DNA of 64,000 nucleotides from Bacteroidota bacterium (lineage in GTDB: Bacteria > Bacteroidota > Bacteroidia > UKL13-3). The stretch covers positions 594,594-658,593 of the forward strand of contig JAIYAT010000035.1 of NCBI GenBank assembly GCA_027488905.1, in the 5' to 3' direction. Shown here one piece after another: positions 54,945 through 62,629 of this stretch. The notes below the pieces were generated by a model, which was not told the origin of the DNA, made no database searches, and worked only from the letters and a program-made list of their open reading frames with translations. The number at the start of each line of letters is the position of its first letter. Position 1 is the stretch's first letter. Position numbers and translations under genes: made by a program.

Positions 54945-56343
54945 CAGTATTTTATTTTTGGTGTATTTCCTGCCAATTTTCTTATTGGTATATTATGTTT
55001 TGCCAAATACTTATAAAAACACTTGGTTAGTAATTGCGAGTTTGGCTTTTTATACTTGGGGGGCACCTACTTTTCTTCCCATACTTTTGCTTAGTTGTGT
55101 AGTAGATTATGTAAGCACCTTTTATTTTAAAAAGAAAAAAGGTAAGCTATGGTTTGCCTTGGTTTTGGCAAGTAATATTGCGTTACTACTTTATTTTAAG
55201 TATGCCAATTTTTTCACAGACAACTTAAACCATTTCTTAACTCACTTTGAAATGCAAGCGCTATCCTGGCAAGAAGTTGCATTACCCATTGGTATTTCGT
55301 TCTTAACATTTCAAAAGATAAGTTACTTGGTAGATGTATATAGAAAAGACTGTGAGCCTCAGCAATCCTTTATCAATTATTTGCTTTTTATAGTGTTGTT
55401 TCCGCATTCCATTGCAGGCCCAATTGTTAGGTATAAAGACATTAAAGCGCAATTGCTAGGAAGATTTGAGAACCTTAATGCCTCTTTTATTTTTCTAGGA
55501 TTGTTTCAGTTTGTGATTGGATTGAGCATGAAAGTAATTATTGCAAATCCATTAGGAGCAAAAGCCGATCTTATCTTCAACGCACTTCCAAACTTAGATT
55601 TTGCGAATGCCTGGATGGGAATCATTTGTTATACCTTTCAGATTTACTTTGATTTTGCTGGGTACTCGGCCATGGCCATTGGATTAGGCAAAATGATGGG
55701 ATTTATCATTCCAGATAATTTTAACTTCCCCTATACCGCGCAAAGTATCACTGAATTTTGGAAACGTTGGCACATCACCTTAAGCAGTTGGATGAAAGAC
55801 TATTTGTACATTCCACTTGGAGGCAATAGAAATGGTAATGGGCGAACTTATTTTAACCTTTTTATCGTTTTTATGCTGAGTGGATTTTGGCATGGTGCCA
55901 GTTGGAATTTTCTCCTTTGGGGAGCCTTTCATGGCTTATTTTTAGTAGTTGAAAGATTGGGTTTATCAAAAATATTAATAAAGATTGGACCATTTGCCAT
56001 GCTGTACACCTTGATAACAGTGATGATAGCTTGGGTGTTTTTTAGGTTAGAGAACTTTTCAGATGCAGTATTTTTTATCGAACAATTGTTTAGATGGCCA
56101 GATTCAAACATCGATTGGTTCAAGCTAGGCACAAGAAGAGAAATCATTGTATTGGGCATCGCATGCGTGTTTGCTTTTATGCCACTTAACTTGCAAACAA
56201 AACTCAACCATCTTTTTAAAGCCTATCCAACAAAAAATTGGGTTGCTTATTTCTTGATGTTCCTAAGTGTGTTTTTATATGTTTTATGTTTAGGGGAAAT
56301 ATTTGCAACTGGGTTCAACCCGTTTATTTATTTTAAGTTTTAG
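54934..56343 (+). CDS. MBOAT family O-acyltransferase (AlgI-like), copy 3
   Basis: A 469-residue membrane O-acyltransferase closest in motif to copy 1. It shows LFPHSIAGPIVRYKDIK, YFDFAGYSAMAIGLGKMMGF, EFWKRWHITLSSWMKDYLYIPLGG and GFWHGASWNFLLWGAFHG, with both histidines present. It closes the plus-strand group that begins with the AlgX-like gene. A GGTTCAACC variant of the palindrome overlaps the last codons (56312), and the cassette array starts just beyond. Confidence 0.93.
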   Translation: MVFSSILFLVYFLPIFLLVYYVLPNTYKNTWLVIASLAFYTWGAPTFLPILLLSCVVDYVSTFYFKKKKGKLWFALVLASNIALLLYFKYANFFTDNLNHFLTHFEMQALSWQEVALPIGISFLTFQKISYLVDVYRKDCEPQQSFINYLLFIVLFPHSIAGPIVRYKDIKAQLLGRFENLNASFIFLGLFQFVIGLSMKVIIANPLGAKADLIFNALPNLDFANAWMGIICYTFQIYFDFAGYSAMAIGLGKMMGFIIPDNFNFPYTAQSITEFWKRWHITLSSWMKDYLYIPLGGNRNGNGRTYFNLFIVFMLSGFWHGASWNFLLWGAFHGLFLVVERLGLSKILIKIGPFAMLYTLITVMIAWVFFRLENFSDAVFFIEQLFRWPDSNIDWFKLGTRREIIVLGIACVFAFMPLNLQTKLNHLFKAYPTKNWVAYFLMFLSVFLYVLCLGEIFATGFNPFIYFKF

Positions 56344-56552
56344 TGGGTTGTTGTTTGGTTTTTAGGAACTATGTCGACAGGCGTAACTTGTCAACCCATT
56401 CACCTTCATGCTTTTCACGTCAAATAAAATTACTGTGAACCAAATTTACTTTAAACGCAATCCCACATGGCTAACCAATAGACAAAAAAACAAAAAACTT
56501 TATTAATAATAGTGTCTGTTGAACATTTAACCTCCACTTTTGCCATACCCGT
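56344..56552. other. Spacer at the junction between polysaccharide locus and cassette array
   Basis: About 210 bp without a gene. The right part (CCTCCACTTTTGCCATACCC, just before 56553) matches the right arm of the cassette-type palindromes, but no clear matching left arm is visible. A GGCGTAAC at 56380-56387 could be the outer end of a degenerate last site. A small imperfect inverted repeat (GTCGACA...TGTCAAC) is at about 56373-56394. Confidence 0.45.
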
Positions 56553-56567
56553 GTTATGTGCAGTAAT

Positions 56568-57362
56568 TTATTTCATCGTTACTGTTTTCCATTCTTTTAG
56601 TAATTCTCCTTTTCCATTTATATCATAAATCTCTAAAAATTTAAACTTCCCTTTAGAAATTTTTTTGTGAAGTTTATTGAAATCATCAAAAGCTTTATAC
56701 TCGTTATTTATCTTAAATGTAAAATCTGAAACAAGCTTCCATTTGCTATTTTTTAGTGTCCAAATATTTATTGATTTGAATGAGCTTGCACAAGAAGAAT
56801 AATATTCAGCAATTTCAATCCCTCCATCTTCGTCTATATCACCGATACTGAAAACACTTTCAATATGACAACAATTTGATTCTGTTTGTATTCTTGGTAT
56901 TTTGTTGTCAGTAAAATAATAAGATTGACCTTCTTCACACAATCCCAAACTTGGTAAAATAAAAACAAAATCATCTTTTCCGTCAGCATTAATGTCGCCT
57001 AATAGTTTAAACTCTTTTTTTGTCGTTCTTTTTGATTCAAGTGAATACTCGTAAAATTCTTCTTTTTCTATGATCATTGGAAAGCATTCTTTTTTCTTGT
57101 TTTCTATTTCGTATCTCGAAATATCTAATTTAAATTTTCCTGTTAGGATCGAGTCGTTTATAAATTGAATATCATTAGAGAGTATTGAGTTTTTTGGCTT
57201 ATTGGCTTTCAATTCTTCAATTTGCTCATCATATGAAAGTTTTTCTGTGAAAGTCTTTTGAGAAATTTCAGTTTTATACTCTTTATTATTTTCCGCTTTT
57301 TTAACTTCATTTTCACAAGCTAAAAAACTTAATAAAATCATCAAAAGTGAAAAGTTTTTCAT
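56568..57362 (-). CDS. Cassette-borne lipoprotein with EF-hand-like repeats
   Basis: A 264-residue lipoprotein: the signal MKNFSLLMILLSFLAC places the lipidated Cys at residue 16. Two calcium-loop-like segments, LGDINADGKDDFVFILP and IGDIDEDGGIEIAEYY, flank a Cys-containing stretch (ESNCCHIES) and resemble a short FG-GAP/VCBS protein. No enzyme motif is seen. The gene is the sole content of a cassette bounded by TGCACATAAC (57397) and GTTATGTGCA (56553). Function is unknown. Confidence 0.75.
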   Translation of the reverse strand: MKNFSLLMILLSFLACENEVKKAENNKEYKTEISQKTFTEKLSYDEQIEELKANKPKNSILSNDIQFINDSILTGKFKLDISRYEIENKKKECFPMIIEKEEFYEYSLESKRTTKKEFKLLGDINADGKDDFVFILPSLGLCEEGQSYYFTDNKIPRIQTESNCCHIESVFSIGDIDEDGGIEIAEYYSSCASSFKSINIWTLKNSKWKLVSDFTFKINNEYKAFDDFNKLHKKISKGKFKFLEIYDINGKGELLKEWKTVTMK

Positions 57363-57396
57363 CTGGTCTTTTTATTCTGCCGAGTGATAACATTAT

Positions 57397-57530
57397 TGCA
57401 CATAACTTTCCCACGCTCGGCGCAGTAGAAATTTTGGAAAACTAAATTATCTGCCAGCACGAATTTACAATAGAATCACAAAGTTTTAATTAACAATATT
57501 AACCCCATTGAGCCAAATGTGTGTTAGCTG
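57397..57530 (-). repeat. attC-like site 1
   Basis: An imperfect palindrome of about 134 bp between the lipoprotein and the following cassette. The outer cores are TGCACATAAC (57397-57406) and GTTAGCTG (57523-57530). The inner arms (CCCACGCTCGGCG and TTGAGCCAAATGTG) pair only partially, so this is one of the weaker sites. Confidence 0.5.
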
Positions 57531-57540
57531 TAGTAAATTC

Positions 57541-58005
57541 TCAGTCGTCTAGGAAAGGGATTTTTATCAATGGAGTTTTAGTGTTTTTTTTTCGAAAACT
57601 ACCATATGCAACTACCCCTTGTCCCCAGCAAGTTCCATAATCATAGTTAGCAGTTTCTTTAAGGTCTATTTGTCTTTTGGTAAAGGTAAAAACGACTTTA
57701 CATGCTTTAGCTGTATCTTCTTTGTCTATGTATGTACAAGAGTTGTTCTGATAAGTTAAGGTATCAATAAAAGAACCAGAATTGTAACTTGGTGCACCTT
57801 TGCAAGTAAAGAAACTCATTACTATATTATTACTATCAAGGAGTTTTACCCTAATTTCACCAAAGTTCCCATAAGTGTCTCCGTTCTTTACTGTTGCTTT
57901 ACTAATTAGTTTATAAGTGCCGGTCGGATTTATAAATAAAGTCTGTCCAAAGCAAACATGGCTAAAGAGAAACAAGAATGATATTAAGTTTAGTTGTCGT
58001 TTCAT
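57541..58005 (-). CDS. Cassette-borne secreted protein of unknown function
   Basis: A 154-residue exported protein (signal MKRQLNLISFLFLFSHVCFG). The mature part begins INPTGTYKLISKATVKNGDTYGNFGEIRVKLLDSNNIVMSFFTC, a small beta-sheet protein of lipocalin or tail-fibre-like strand pattern with several Cys residues (FFTCKG, NNSCTY, AKACKV, GTCWG) that could form disulfides. No family is recognised. The cassette ends GTTAGCTGTA and TATAGTTAAC match in 8 of 10 positions as inverted copies. Confidence 0.7.
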   Translation of the reverse strand: MKRQLNLISFLFLFSHVCFGQTLFINPTGTYKLISKATVKNGDTYGNFGEIRVKLLDSNNIVMSFFTCKGAPSYNSGSFIDTLTYQNNSCTYIDKEDTAKACKVVFTFTKRQIDLKETANYDYGTCWGQGVVAYGSFRKKNTKTPLIKIPFLDD

Positions 58006-58010
58006 TAAAT

Positions 58011-58106
58011 TATAGTTAACCTTTTGGCGGATTTCGGAGCTTAGACAGTCAATTCACCACAAAAGTTGATGTGAGGTTGAATGTTCAATTCACATATGCT
58101 GCCATA
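58011..58106 (-). repeat. attC-like site 2 (degenerate)
   Basis: The left part, TATAGTTAACCTTTTGGCGG, and an inner CACCACAAAAGTTGATG segment resemble the other sites (CACCACAAATGTTGATG in site 5). The right arm has lost the GTTRRRY-like core: CATATGCTGCCATAATTT. Confidence 0.4.
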
Positions 58107-58109
58107 ATT

Positions 58110-58535
58110 TTAAAATATTTTGTTTTCTAATTTTTCAATTTTCTCTTTAAGGTCTTTAGGGAAAGTAACTTTTTCGTTTCGGTTAAAGTCAAACATAACA
58201 ATAATGTCTTGTGCTTCTGCTGCTATTTGCCCTTTGTCGTTAAGTATTCTATGGCAAATGCTGAAACTTGTATTCTTAATAAAGTCAACTCGTGAATGAA
58301 TGATTATTTCTCCTGGATAAAAAAGGGGTTGTTTAAAGTCGCATTTGCAGGACGCAAGCATAGGTCCAATGTTTGTCTCTCTGTGTGATTTTGTCAAACC
58401 AATATTGTCCCAATAGTTTACTCTTGATGCTTGAATATATTTAAAGAATGAAACATTATTAACGTGTCCAAAATAGTCAAGTTCACTCCAATCAATTCTA
58501 AGTTTAAGCGCTACTGGAAAATCTTTTTCTGTCAT
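58110..58535 (-). CDS. Acyl-CoA thioesterase (4HBT hot-dog fold)
   Basis: A 141-residue cytosolic enzyme of the 4HBT type that hydrolyses acyl-CoA thioesters. The active-site region LRIDWSELDYFGHVNNVSFFKYIQASR contains the characteristic D-x-x-G-H-V-N-N, followed by CDFKQPLFYPGEIIIHSRV and SFSICHRIL. The length is typical. It is a single-gene cassette between sites 2 and 3, with no functional link to the neighbours. Confidence 0.88.
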   Translation of the reverse strand: MTEKDFPVALKLRIDWSELDYFGHVNNVSFFKYIQASRVNYWDNIGLTKSHRETNIGPMLASCKCDFKQPLFYPGEIIIHSRVDFIKNTSFSICHRILNDKGQIAAEAQDIIVMFDFNRNEKVTFPKDLKEKIEKLENKIF

Positions 58536-58594
58536 AATTTATACCCTCATTTTTTTGTTAATTGTCAAGTTTATGTAGTGTCGTTTTAACCTGA

Positions 58595-58726
58595 CCGCTA
58601 TAGTTTTGGCACTTGAAGGTGGCGATTTTTACCAAAAGACTTCATTCGAAGCACCCAACTACAATTATACTAAAAACTGTCATAAGAAGCACTGAACATC
58701 CACTTTTGCCAAACTAGTTTTAGCGG
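58595..58726 (-). repeat. attC-like site 3
   Basis: A 132-bp imperfect palindrome. CCGCTATAGTTTTGGCACTT... at 58595 mirrors ...GCCAAACTAGTTTTAGCGG ending at 58726, with GGTGG and CCAC continuing the stem inward. The outer six bases (CCGCTA/TAGCGG) pair perfectly. The core AAC is degenerate (TAG), so it may no longer recombine. Confidence 0.6.
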
Positions 58727-58741
58727 TAGTGGTTTTGTCTA

Positions 58742-59521
58742 TCACTCTTTTGCACTTGCCAGATTTTTTTTAATTTTCATCATCAATTTATCTGGTGTTA
58801 CTCTTGGTAAGTTACTTAAAAACCAATTCATAAAACCGACAATTTTTTTGCCTTTACCATTCAAAAATAATTCAACTCCTGCTTCTGCAACTACATCTGC
58901 TGGAACAGGTTTGTTGGCACTCATAGCGTTAGTTTTTCGCATTGCGTCTGTATGAAAAGGTGTTTCTACCGTTCCAGGGCAAAGTGCTGTAACTATTACG
59001 CCTGTTCCTTCCAATTCGGCTGAGACTGTTTCTGTAAATGATAAAACAAAACTTTTAGTAGCTGAATAAATTGAATAATAGGGGAATGGAAGAAATGAAA
59101 GAAGCGAAGCTACATTCATAATTCTGCCTTTTCCAGCTTTTACCATATCAGCACCAAATAACTTGGTAAGTCCAACTAATGTAGTAACATTAACTGCAAT
59201 CATTTCTTCGTCTTTCTTCAATGGCATTTCTACAAAATTTCCGTAATCGCCAAAGCCTGCATTATTTATCAATCCTGTAACTAAATACTTATGTTCTTTT
59301 ATCTCATTATATAAATCTTGAGCAGCATTTGGTTCAGATAAATCATATAACAAATATTCTAATTCAATTTTGAATTTATTTTTTAATTCTTGTTGAAGTT
59401 TTAGCAATTTATCTTCACTTCTTGCTACCAATAGCAAATTGAAGTTTTTTGAAGCCAATTGTTTTGCCATTTCGTAGCCAATGCCCGAACTTGCTCCTGT
59501 GATTAAAATATATTCTTTCAT
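58742..59521 (-). CDS. Short-chain dehydrogenase/reductase
   Basis: A 259-residue Rossmann-fold oxidoreductase. The cofactor site is ITGASSGIGYEMAKQLA (pattern TGxxxGIG), then NNAGFGDYG. The catalytic serine is in MNVASLLS and the Tyr-Lys pair in YSIYSATKSFVLS. LCPGTVETPFHTDA follows. It resembles the SDR group annotated as YqjQ or DltE-like; the substrate is unknown. It is the last of three co-oriented genes (Crp/Fnr, SRPBCC, SDR), and its start overlaps the SRPBCC stop by 4 bp. Confidence 0.92.
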   Translation of the reverse strand: MKEYILITGASSGIGYEMAKQLASKNFNLLLVARSEDKLLKLQQELKNKFKIELEYLLYDLSEPNAAQDLYNEIKEHKYLVTGLINNAGFGDYGNFVEMPLKKDEEMIAVNVTTLVGLTKLFGADMVKAGKGRIMNVASLLSFLPFPYYSIYSATKSFVLSFTETVSAELEGTGVIVTALCPGTVETPFHTDAMRKTNAMSANKPVPADVVAEAGVELFLNGKGKKIVGFMNWFLSNLPRVTPDKLMMKIKKNLASAKE

Positions 59522-60120
59522 TTTGTTTCGTTTTGATTATTTTCTGCTCTTAATTTTATAATTTCAAGCCAATGTTCGTGAAGATTTAGTAGTTTATTGG
59601 GTTGAAATACTTTTTGTAGAAAAGTCAAAAATCCATTTTGGGCTTCTGGTGTAATTAATCTGCAACCCTTTGCAGTGGGAACTATTACCCAAGCGTGATA
59701 GGCAGTAAGATTTCTTGTGCGGATTTCCCAAGCCATTCTTTCATTGGGTACAAATTCTTTCATTAGGGGTTCAAGATGTAAGCCCATAGTGTGCATTTTA
59801 AAAGTGAGCCCATTTTTTAAAGTGGTAGCATTGGTATCATTTATAAACTCCACAGGGGTTTCTACGCCTTTGTAAAACGTATGCCATTTTTTAGCATCAA
59901 TTAAGATATCCCAAACAATTTCGGGTTTGGCATTTATTTCAATTTCGTTGTAAACATACCATTTGGATTTTGTAGGATTAAACTCTTTTGGCCATACCAC
60001 AAGGTTGGTAGTTGGGTTGTACTTTTTTGTCTTAATAGACTTTAAAGAATTTTCTTGTGCTGAAATGGTTGTTGTTAAACCAAACAGCAACAAAAGCGAT
60101 ATGATGATTATCTTTGTCAT
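59518..60120 (-). CDS. SRPBCC/polyketide cyclase-like exported protein
   Basis: A 200-residue protein with a signal peptide (MTKIIIISLLLLFGLTTTISA) and an SRPBCC (START-like) domain: KWYVYNEIEINAKPEIVWDILIDAKKWHTFYKGVE and FVPNERMAWEIRTRNLTAYHAWVIVP. The family binds hydrophobic ligands. Export of such a domain is somewhat unusual. It overlaps the SDR gene by 4 bp, and the Crp/Fnr gene lies 67 bp upstream, so the three likely form one regulated unit carried as a single cassette. Confidence 0.82.
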   Translation of the reverse strand: MTKIIIISLLLLFGLTTTISAQENSLKSIKTKKYNPTTNLVVWPKEFNPTKSKWYVYNEIEINAKPEIVWDILIDAKKWHTFYKGVETPVEFINDTNATTLKNGLTFKMHTMGLHLEPLMKEFVPNERMAWEIRTRNLTAYHAWVIVPTAKGCRLITPEAQNGFLTFLQKVFQPNKLLNLHEHWLEIIKLRAENNQNETK

Positions 60121-60187
60121 TGCAATTTCTTTTTAAATTGTAATGCAAAGGTTGGTCAGTTAGCAAGTGCCAAACGATAACAAATGT

Positions 60188-60766
60188 TTATAGTTTGGTA
60201 ATTTCCGATTTTTTTAGTCTGCTTAAGTGAATTGGAGTAATTCCTAAATAAGAAGCTATCATATGCTGAGGAACTCGATTATGAATGTTTGGAAAAACGT
60301 CCGTTATGCTGTCATATCGCTGTTTAGGTGTTCTTACATACAAATTTTTAATTCTATCGTCTTGGTAAATAAAATAATACTCTGCAATCAGTCGTCCCAT
60401 TTTTTGTCCGTCAGTCAAGTTTTTATAACCCCATTCAATAGCAGTACGAGGTAAAATAACTACTTCAGTTTCTTCCAAAGTCTGTAAGCTATAAATTGAA
60501 GGTTGCCCTTGAATAAAGTTGGAATAGTCAGCAATAAATTGGTTTTCTAATGCAAAATGTATGGTGTGTTCAGTTCCTTCGCTGTCGGTTACTAAAACTC
60601 TAATAAGTCCTTTGTTGATGAAAAATATTTCGTTTGGAACAACATTAGGTCGGCTTAATATTTCTTGTCGTTTAAAAGTTTTGATAACAGCATTATTTAG
60701 GAAGTCGTTTAGTTCGTCTTCCGAAACGTTAATCAAATGTTTCATTACCTGTCTAATTTGTTCCAT
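60188..60766 (-). CDS. Crp/Fnr-family transcriptional regulator
   Basis: A 192-residue regulator. The cNMP-binding-type beta roll spans about 10-120 (FKRQEILSRPNVVPNEIFFINKGLIRVL) and a C-terminal HTH follows, with HNRVPQHMIASYLGITPIHLSRLKK as the recognition region. No Fe-S cysteines are seen, so it is not an Fnr-type oxygen sensor. The Bacteroidota Crp/Fnr subgroup commonly sits beside the genes it controls, here probably the SRPBCC-SDR pair. Confidence 0.9.
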   Translation of the reverse strand: MEQIRQVMKHLINVSEDELNDFLNNAVIKTFKRQEILSRPNVVPNEIFFINKGLIRVLVTDSEGTEHTIHFALENQFIADYSNFIQGQPSIYSLQTLEETEVVILPRTAIEWGYKNLTDGQKMGRLIAEYYFIYQDDRIKNLYVRTPKQRYDSITDVFPNIHNRVPQHMIASYLGITPIHLSRLKKSEITKL

Positions 60767-60779
60767 TTATTTCTTTCTA

Positions 60780-60867
60780 GGTTGGTCTGTTTGGGTCGGT
60801 CGTACAATTACTGACAACTGTCTGCTGAGACTAAACTCCGCCTATTGCAAATGTGCTGTTATAGGTG
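60780..60867 (-). repeat. attC-like site 4 (weak)
   Basis: The right end, CCGCCTATTGCAAATGTGCTGTTATAGGTG, has the usual outer core (GTTATAGGTG at 60858-60867), which is the exact complement of the other end of the next cassette (61602-61611). The left arm, near GTTTGGGTCGG, pairs poorly. Confidence 0.45.
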
Positions 60868-60876
60868 GTTTTTTTT

Positions 60877-61596
60877 TCATCTTTCAAATGTCTTGTAGCT
60901 TCTTGTCCAATAATTTTCAATAAAGGTCCATTTGTCACGAAATTCTTTTATATGTTTTTGATAGGGTAGTTTCTTAAATAATTTTTTTTCGTCCGTGTCC
61001 GAATTGCTCACTTTATAAATTTCAATTATTTGCGGATATTTTTCAATTTCAAAGTCGCAACCTTGTCCGTGTATGTAGCCATAATTAACTAATCTGTAAT
61101 TTTCAATTTTACTCAAATAACTTTCCCAATTCAAGTCACCACAGCCTCCACGTTCATAAGAATAGAAAAAATCTGTTCCTTCTATTTTTGTTATGTCAAG
61201 GTAACAGTTATCAATTAACTTAAACGTTTGTGTTTTTTTGTCATAAAGATAATTGACACACTGATTTGGTGTATTTGTAAAACCAAAAACGCGAATGTCT
61301 TTGTAACCATCATTATTGATGTCTAAAAACTTGGCTTCAGAATAATGGTCTTCTTTTACTATTGTGTCACCTTTAATTGATAGTAAGCAACTGAAGTTTC
61401 TGTCCTTTAAGGTCTGAATATATTGTTGGTTGTTAATTTTGAGTATGTCGATTTTGATGTCAACGGAGTCTTGTCTTTGAACTTTCGTTTGAATTGTAGA
61501 ATTGACGGCTGAAATTTTTTCAATAGTCTTCTCAGTTGACTTCGAATTACAAGCAGTCAATATGAAGAGAAAAAATATGTTTAGTCGTGTCTTCAA
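60877..61596 (-). CDS. Cassette-borne lipoprotein of unknown function
   Basis: I start at TTG 61596 because it gives a lipoprotein signal, KTRLNIFFLFILTAC, with Cys16 and 239 residues. The longer in-frame reading from 61686 runs through the attC-like site. A calcium-loop-like EAKFLDINNDGYKDIRVFGF and Cys-bearing stretches (NQCVNYLY, DNCYLD, RGGCGDLNW, GQGCDFEIE) recall the first lipoprotein of the array. It is the sole gene of a cassette with perfect 10-bp complementary ends (60858 and 61602). Confidence 0.72.
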   Translation of the reverse strand: MKTRLNIFFLFILTACNSKSTEKTIEKISAVNSTIQTKVQRQDSVDIKIDILKINNQQYIQTLKDRNFSCLLSIKGDTIVKEDHYSEAKFLDINNDGYKDIRVFGFTNTPNQCVNYLYDKKTQTFKLIDNCYLDITKIEGTDFFYSYERGGCGDLNWESYLSKIENYRLVNYGYIHGQGCDFEIEKYPQIIEIYKVSNSDTDEKKLFKKLPYQKHIKEFRDKWTFIENYWTRSYKTFER

Positions 61597-61601
61597 AAAA
61601 T

Positions 61602-61737
61602 CACCTATAACGGTTTTGGGCTTGGCGAAGGTGGCGATTTTCACCACAAATGTTGATGCGGAGAACCAAATTTTGATTAACCACAAATGTGTCTGCGGAG
61701 CACTGAACTGCCACTTTTGCCAAACCCGTGTTATGCG
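61602..61737 (-). repeat. attC-like site 5
   Basis: A 136-bp imperfect palindrome. The inner arms GGGCTTGGCGAAGGTGG and CCACTTTTGCCAAACCC pair in 14 of 17 positions, with the three differences allowing G-T wobble. The outer cores are CACCTATAAC (61602-61611) and GTTATGCG (61730-61737). The loop contains two copies of CCACAAATGT. This is one of the clearest sites. Confidence 0.75.
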
Positions 61738-62180
61738 TTCGTTATTTTTTCGCTTTTGGCTTTCTCCAATTGAAGTCCACCAATTAAATACAAAAGTCCA
61801 ATAAAAACCGCAATTAATGAATATGCTATTTCCATAAATTGATTTGCTTGTTGTTTTTCCAAATCAAAAATTAGTTCGCCTATGCCACGCAACAAATAAA
61901 TTCCTGCGATAACAAAAACTACTGGCTTTAAAAATGGTAGTTTCCTAAATTTATTGTTAGCTGAAAGTCCGTACAAACCAAAAATGAAAAACACAACTGA
62001 GACAAATATTGTCAACAGATATGGTAATGAAGAATGTGTTTGAGCAATTTTAGTCATTTCGTTACCAATTCCTGTTACTTCAAACATTTTGTCAGCCCAA
62101 AATAGTCCAACAATATGTGCAATCGAAATTACTATGTTTATGTATCCTCCAAGTTTAAGCATAATGTTTTTTTGTTCCAT
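61731..62180 (-). CDS. Small four-helix membrane protein (unknown family)
   Basis: A protein of about 149 residues with four hydrophobic helices (YINIVISIAHIVGLFWA; LPYLLTIFVSVVFFIFGLYGL; FLKPVVFVIAGIYLLRGI; EIAYSLIAVFIGLLYLIGGL). The start is placed at ATG 62180, overlapping the upstream membrane-protein gene by 26 bp; an ATG at 62162 would leave an 8-bp overlap. Its stop lies within the GTTATGCG core of attC-like site 5. No family is recognised with confidence. It is part of a three-gene cassette with a Crp/Fnr regulator. Confidence 0.7.
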   Translation of the reverse strand: MEQKNIMLKLGGYINIVISIAHIVGLFWADKMFEVTGIGNEMTKIAQTHSSLPYLLTIFVSVVFFIFGLYGLSANNKFRKLPFLKPVVFVIAGIYLLRGIGELIFDLEKQQANQFMEIAYSLIAVFIGLLYLIGGLQLEKAKSEKITNA

Positions 62181-62574
62181 ATTTTGTAAGACCCCCAATT
62201 GTTAATAAAAGTATCCATTGACCAAGATTTATAAAATTGTTTGGGAACGATGGCGAAACCAAAATTACGAAAAACCAAACTATTGCATATCCAAAGAAAT
62301 AGATTGAAAGCAATTGTAAAATTGTCTTTTTATTCTCAAAATAGTTGGTAAAATTGATGAGAGTAAGAGCAATAGAAGCAAAAAGTAAGTCAAAAGAAAT
62401 CCAATGCCAACCGCATCTTGCCATTGTCCAAATTTGTTGTTTTTCAGCCCAATTATTAATATTTATGGCTGGTTGAATACTGTTAATTTCAATATCTCCA
62501 CCAATTGTGTGTGCTAAAAAGGCTAACCCAGTCAAAATATTTGCAATTAAAATTGGAATGTTTGTTTTTTTCAT
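62155..62574 (-). CDS. Small four-helix membrane protein (unknown family)
   Basis: A 139-residue protein. The start at ATG 62574 gives MKKTNIPILIANILTGLAFLAHTIGGD; a longer reading from 62619 is unlikely. Helices are at about 6-24, 56-75, 85-107 and 114-132. A Trp-rich segment between helices (QQIWTMARCGWHWISFDLLFAS) stands out. It sits between the Crp/Fnr gene upstream (55 bp) and the other membrane protein downstream, and the three are probably co-transcribed. Function is unknown. Confidence 0.7.
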   Translation of the reverse strand: MKKTNIPILIANILTGLAFLAHTIGGDIEINSIQPAININNWAEKQQIWTMARCGWHWISFDLLFASIALTLINFTNYFENKKTILQLLSIYFFGYAIVWFFVILVSPSFPNNFINLGQWILLLTIGGLTKYGTKKHYA

Positions 62575-62629
62575 TTCATTTATTTTTTGCAAAGGTCTAT
62601 AAAAGGTAACGAAATCCATTTGATGTAAA

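Noticed and set aside
56344..56552. A complete attC-like site at the left end of the array
   Set aside because: Only a right arm and core are convincing. GGCGTAAC at 56380 is a possible outer end, but the intervening arms do not pair, so no full site is claimed.
60121..60187. A hidden attC between the Crp/Fnr and SRPBCC genes
   Set aside because: The 67-bp gap contains GTTAGC and GATAAC words but no palindrome of sufficient length, so the three genes are treated as one unit.
60877..61686. Longer N-terminus for the cassette lipoprotein from ATG 61686
   Set aside because: The extra 30 residues are translated from the attC-like palindrome, and the lipoprotein signal begins at the TTG at 61596.
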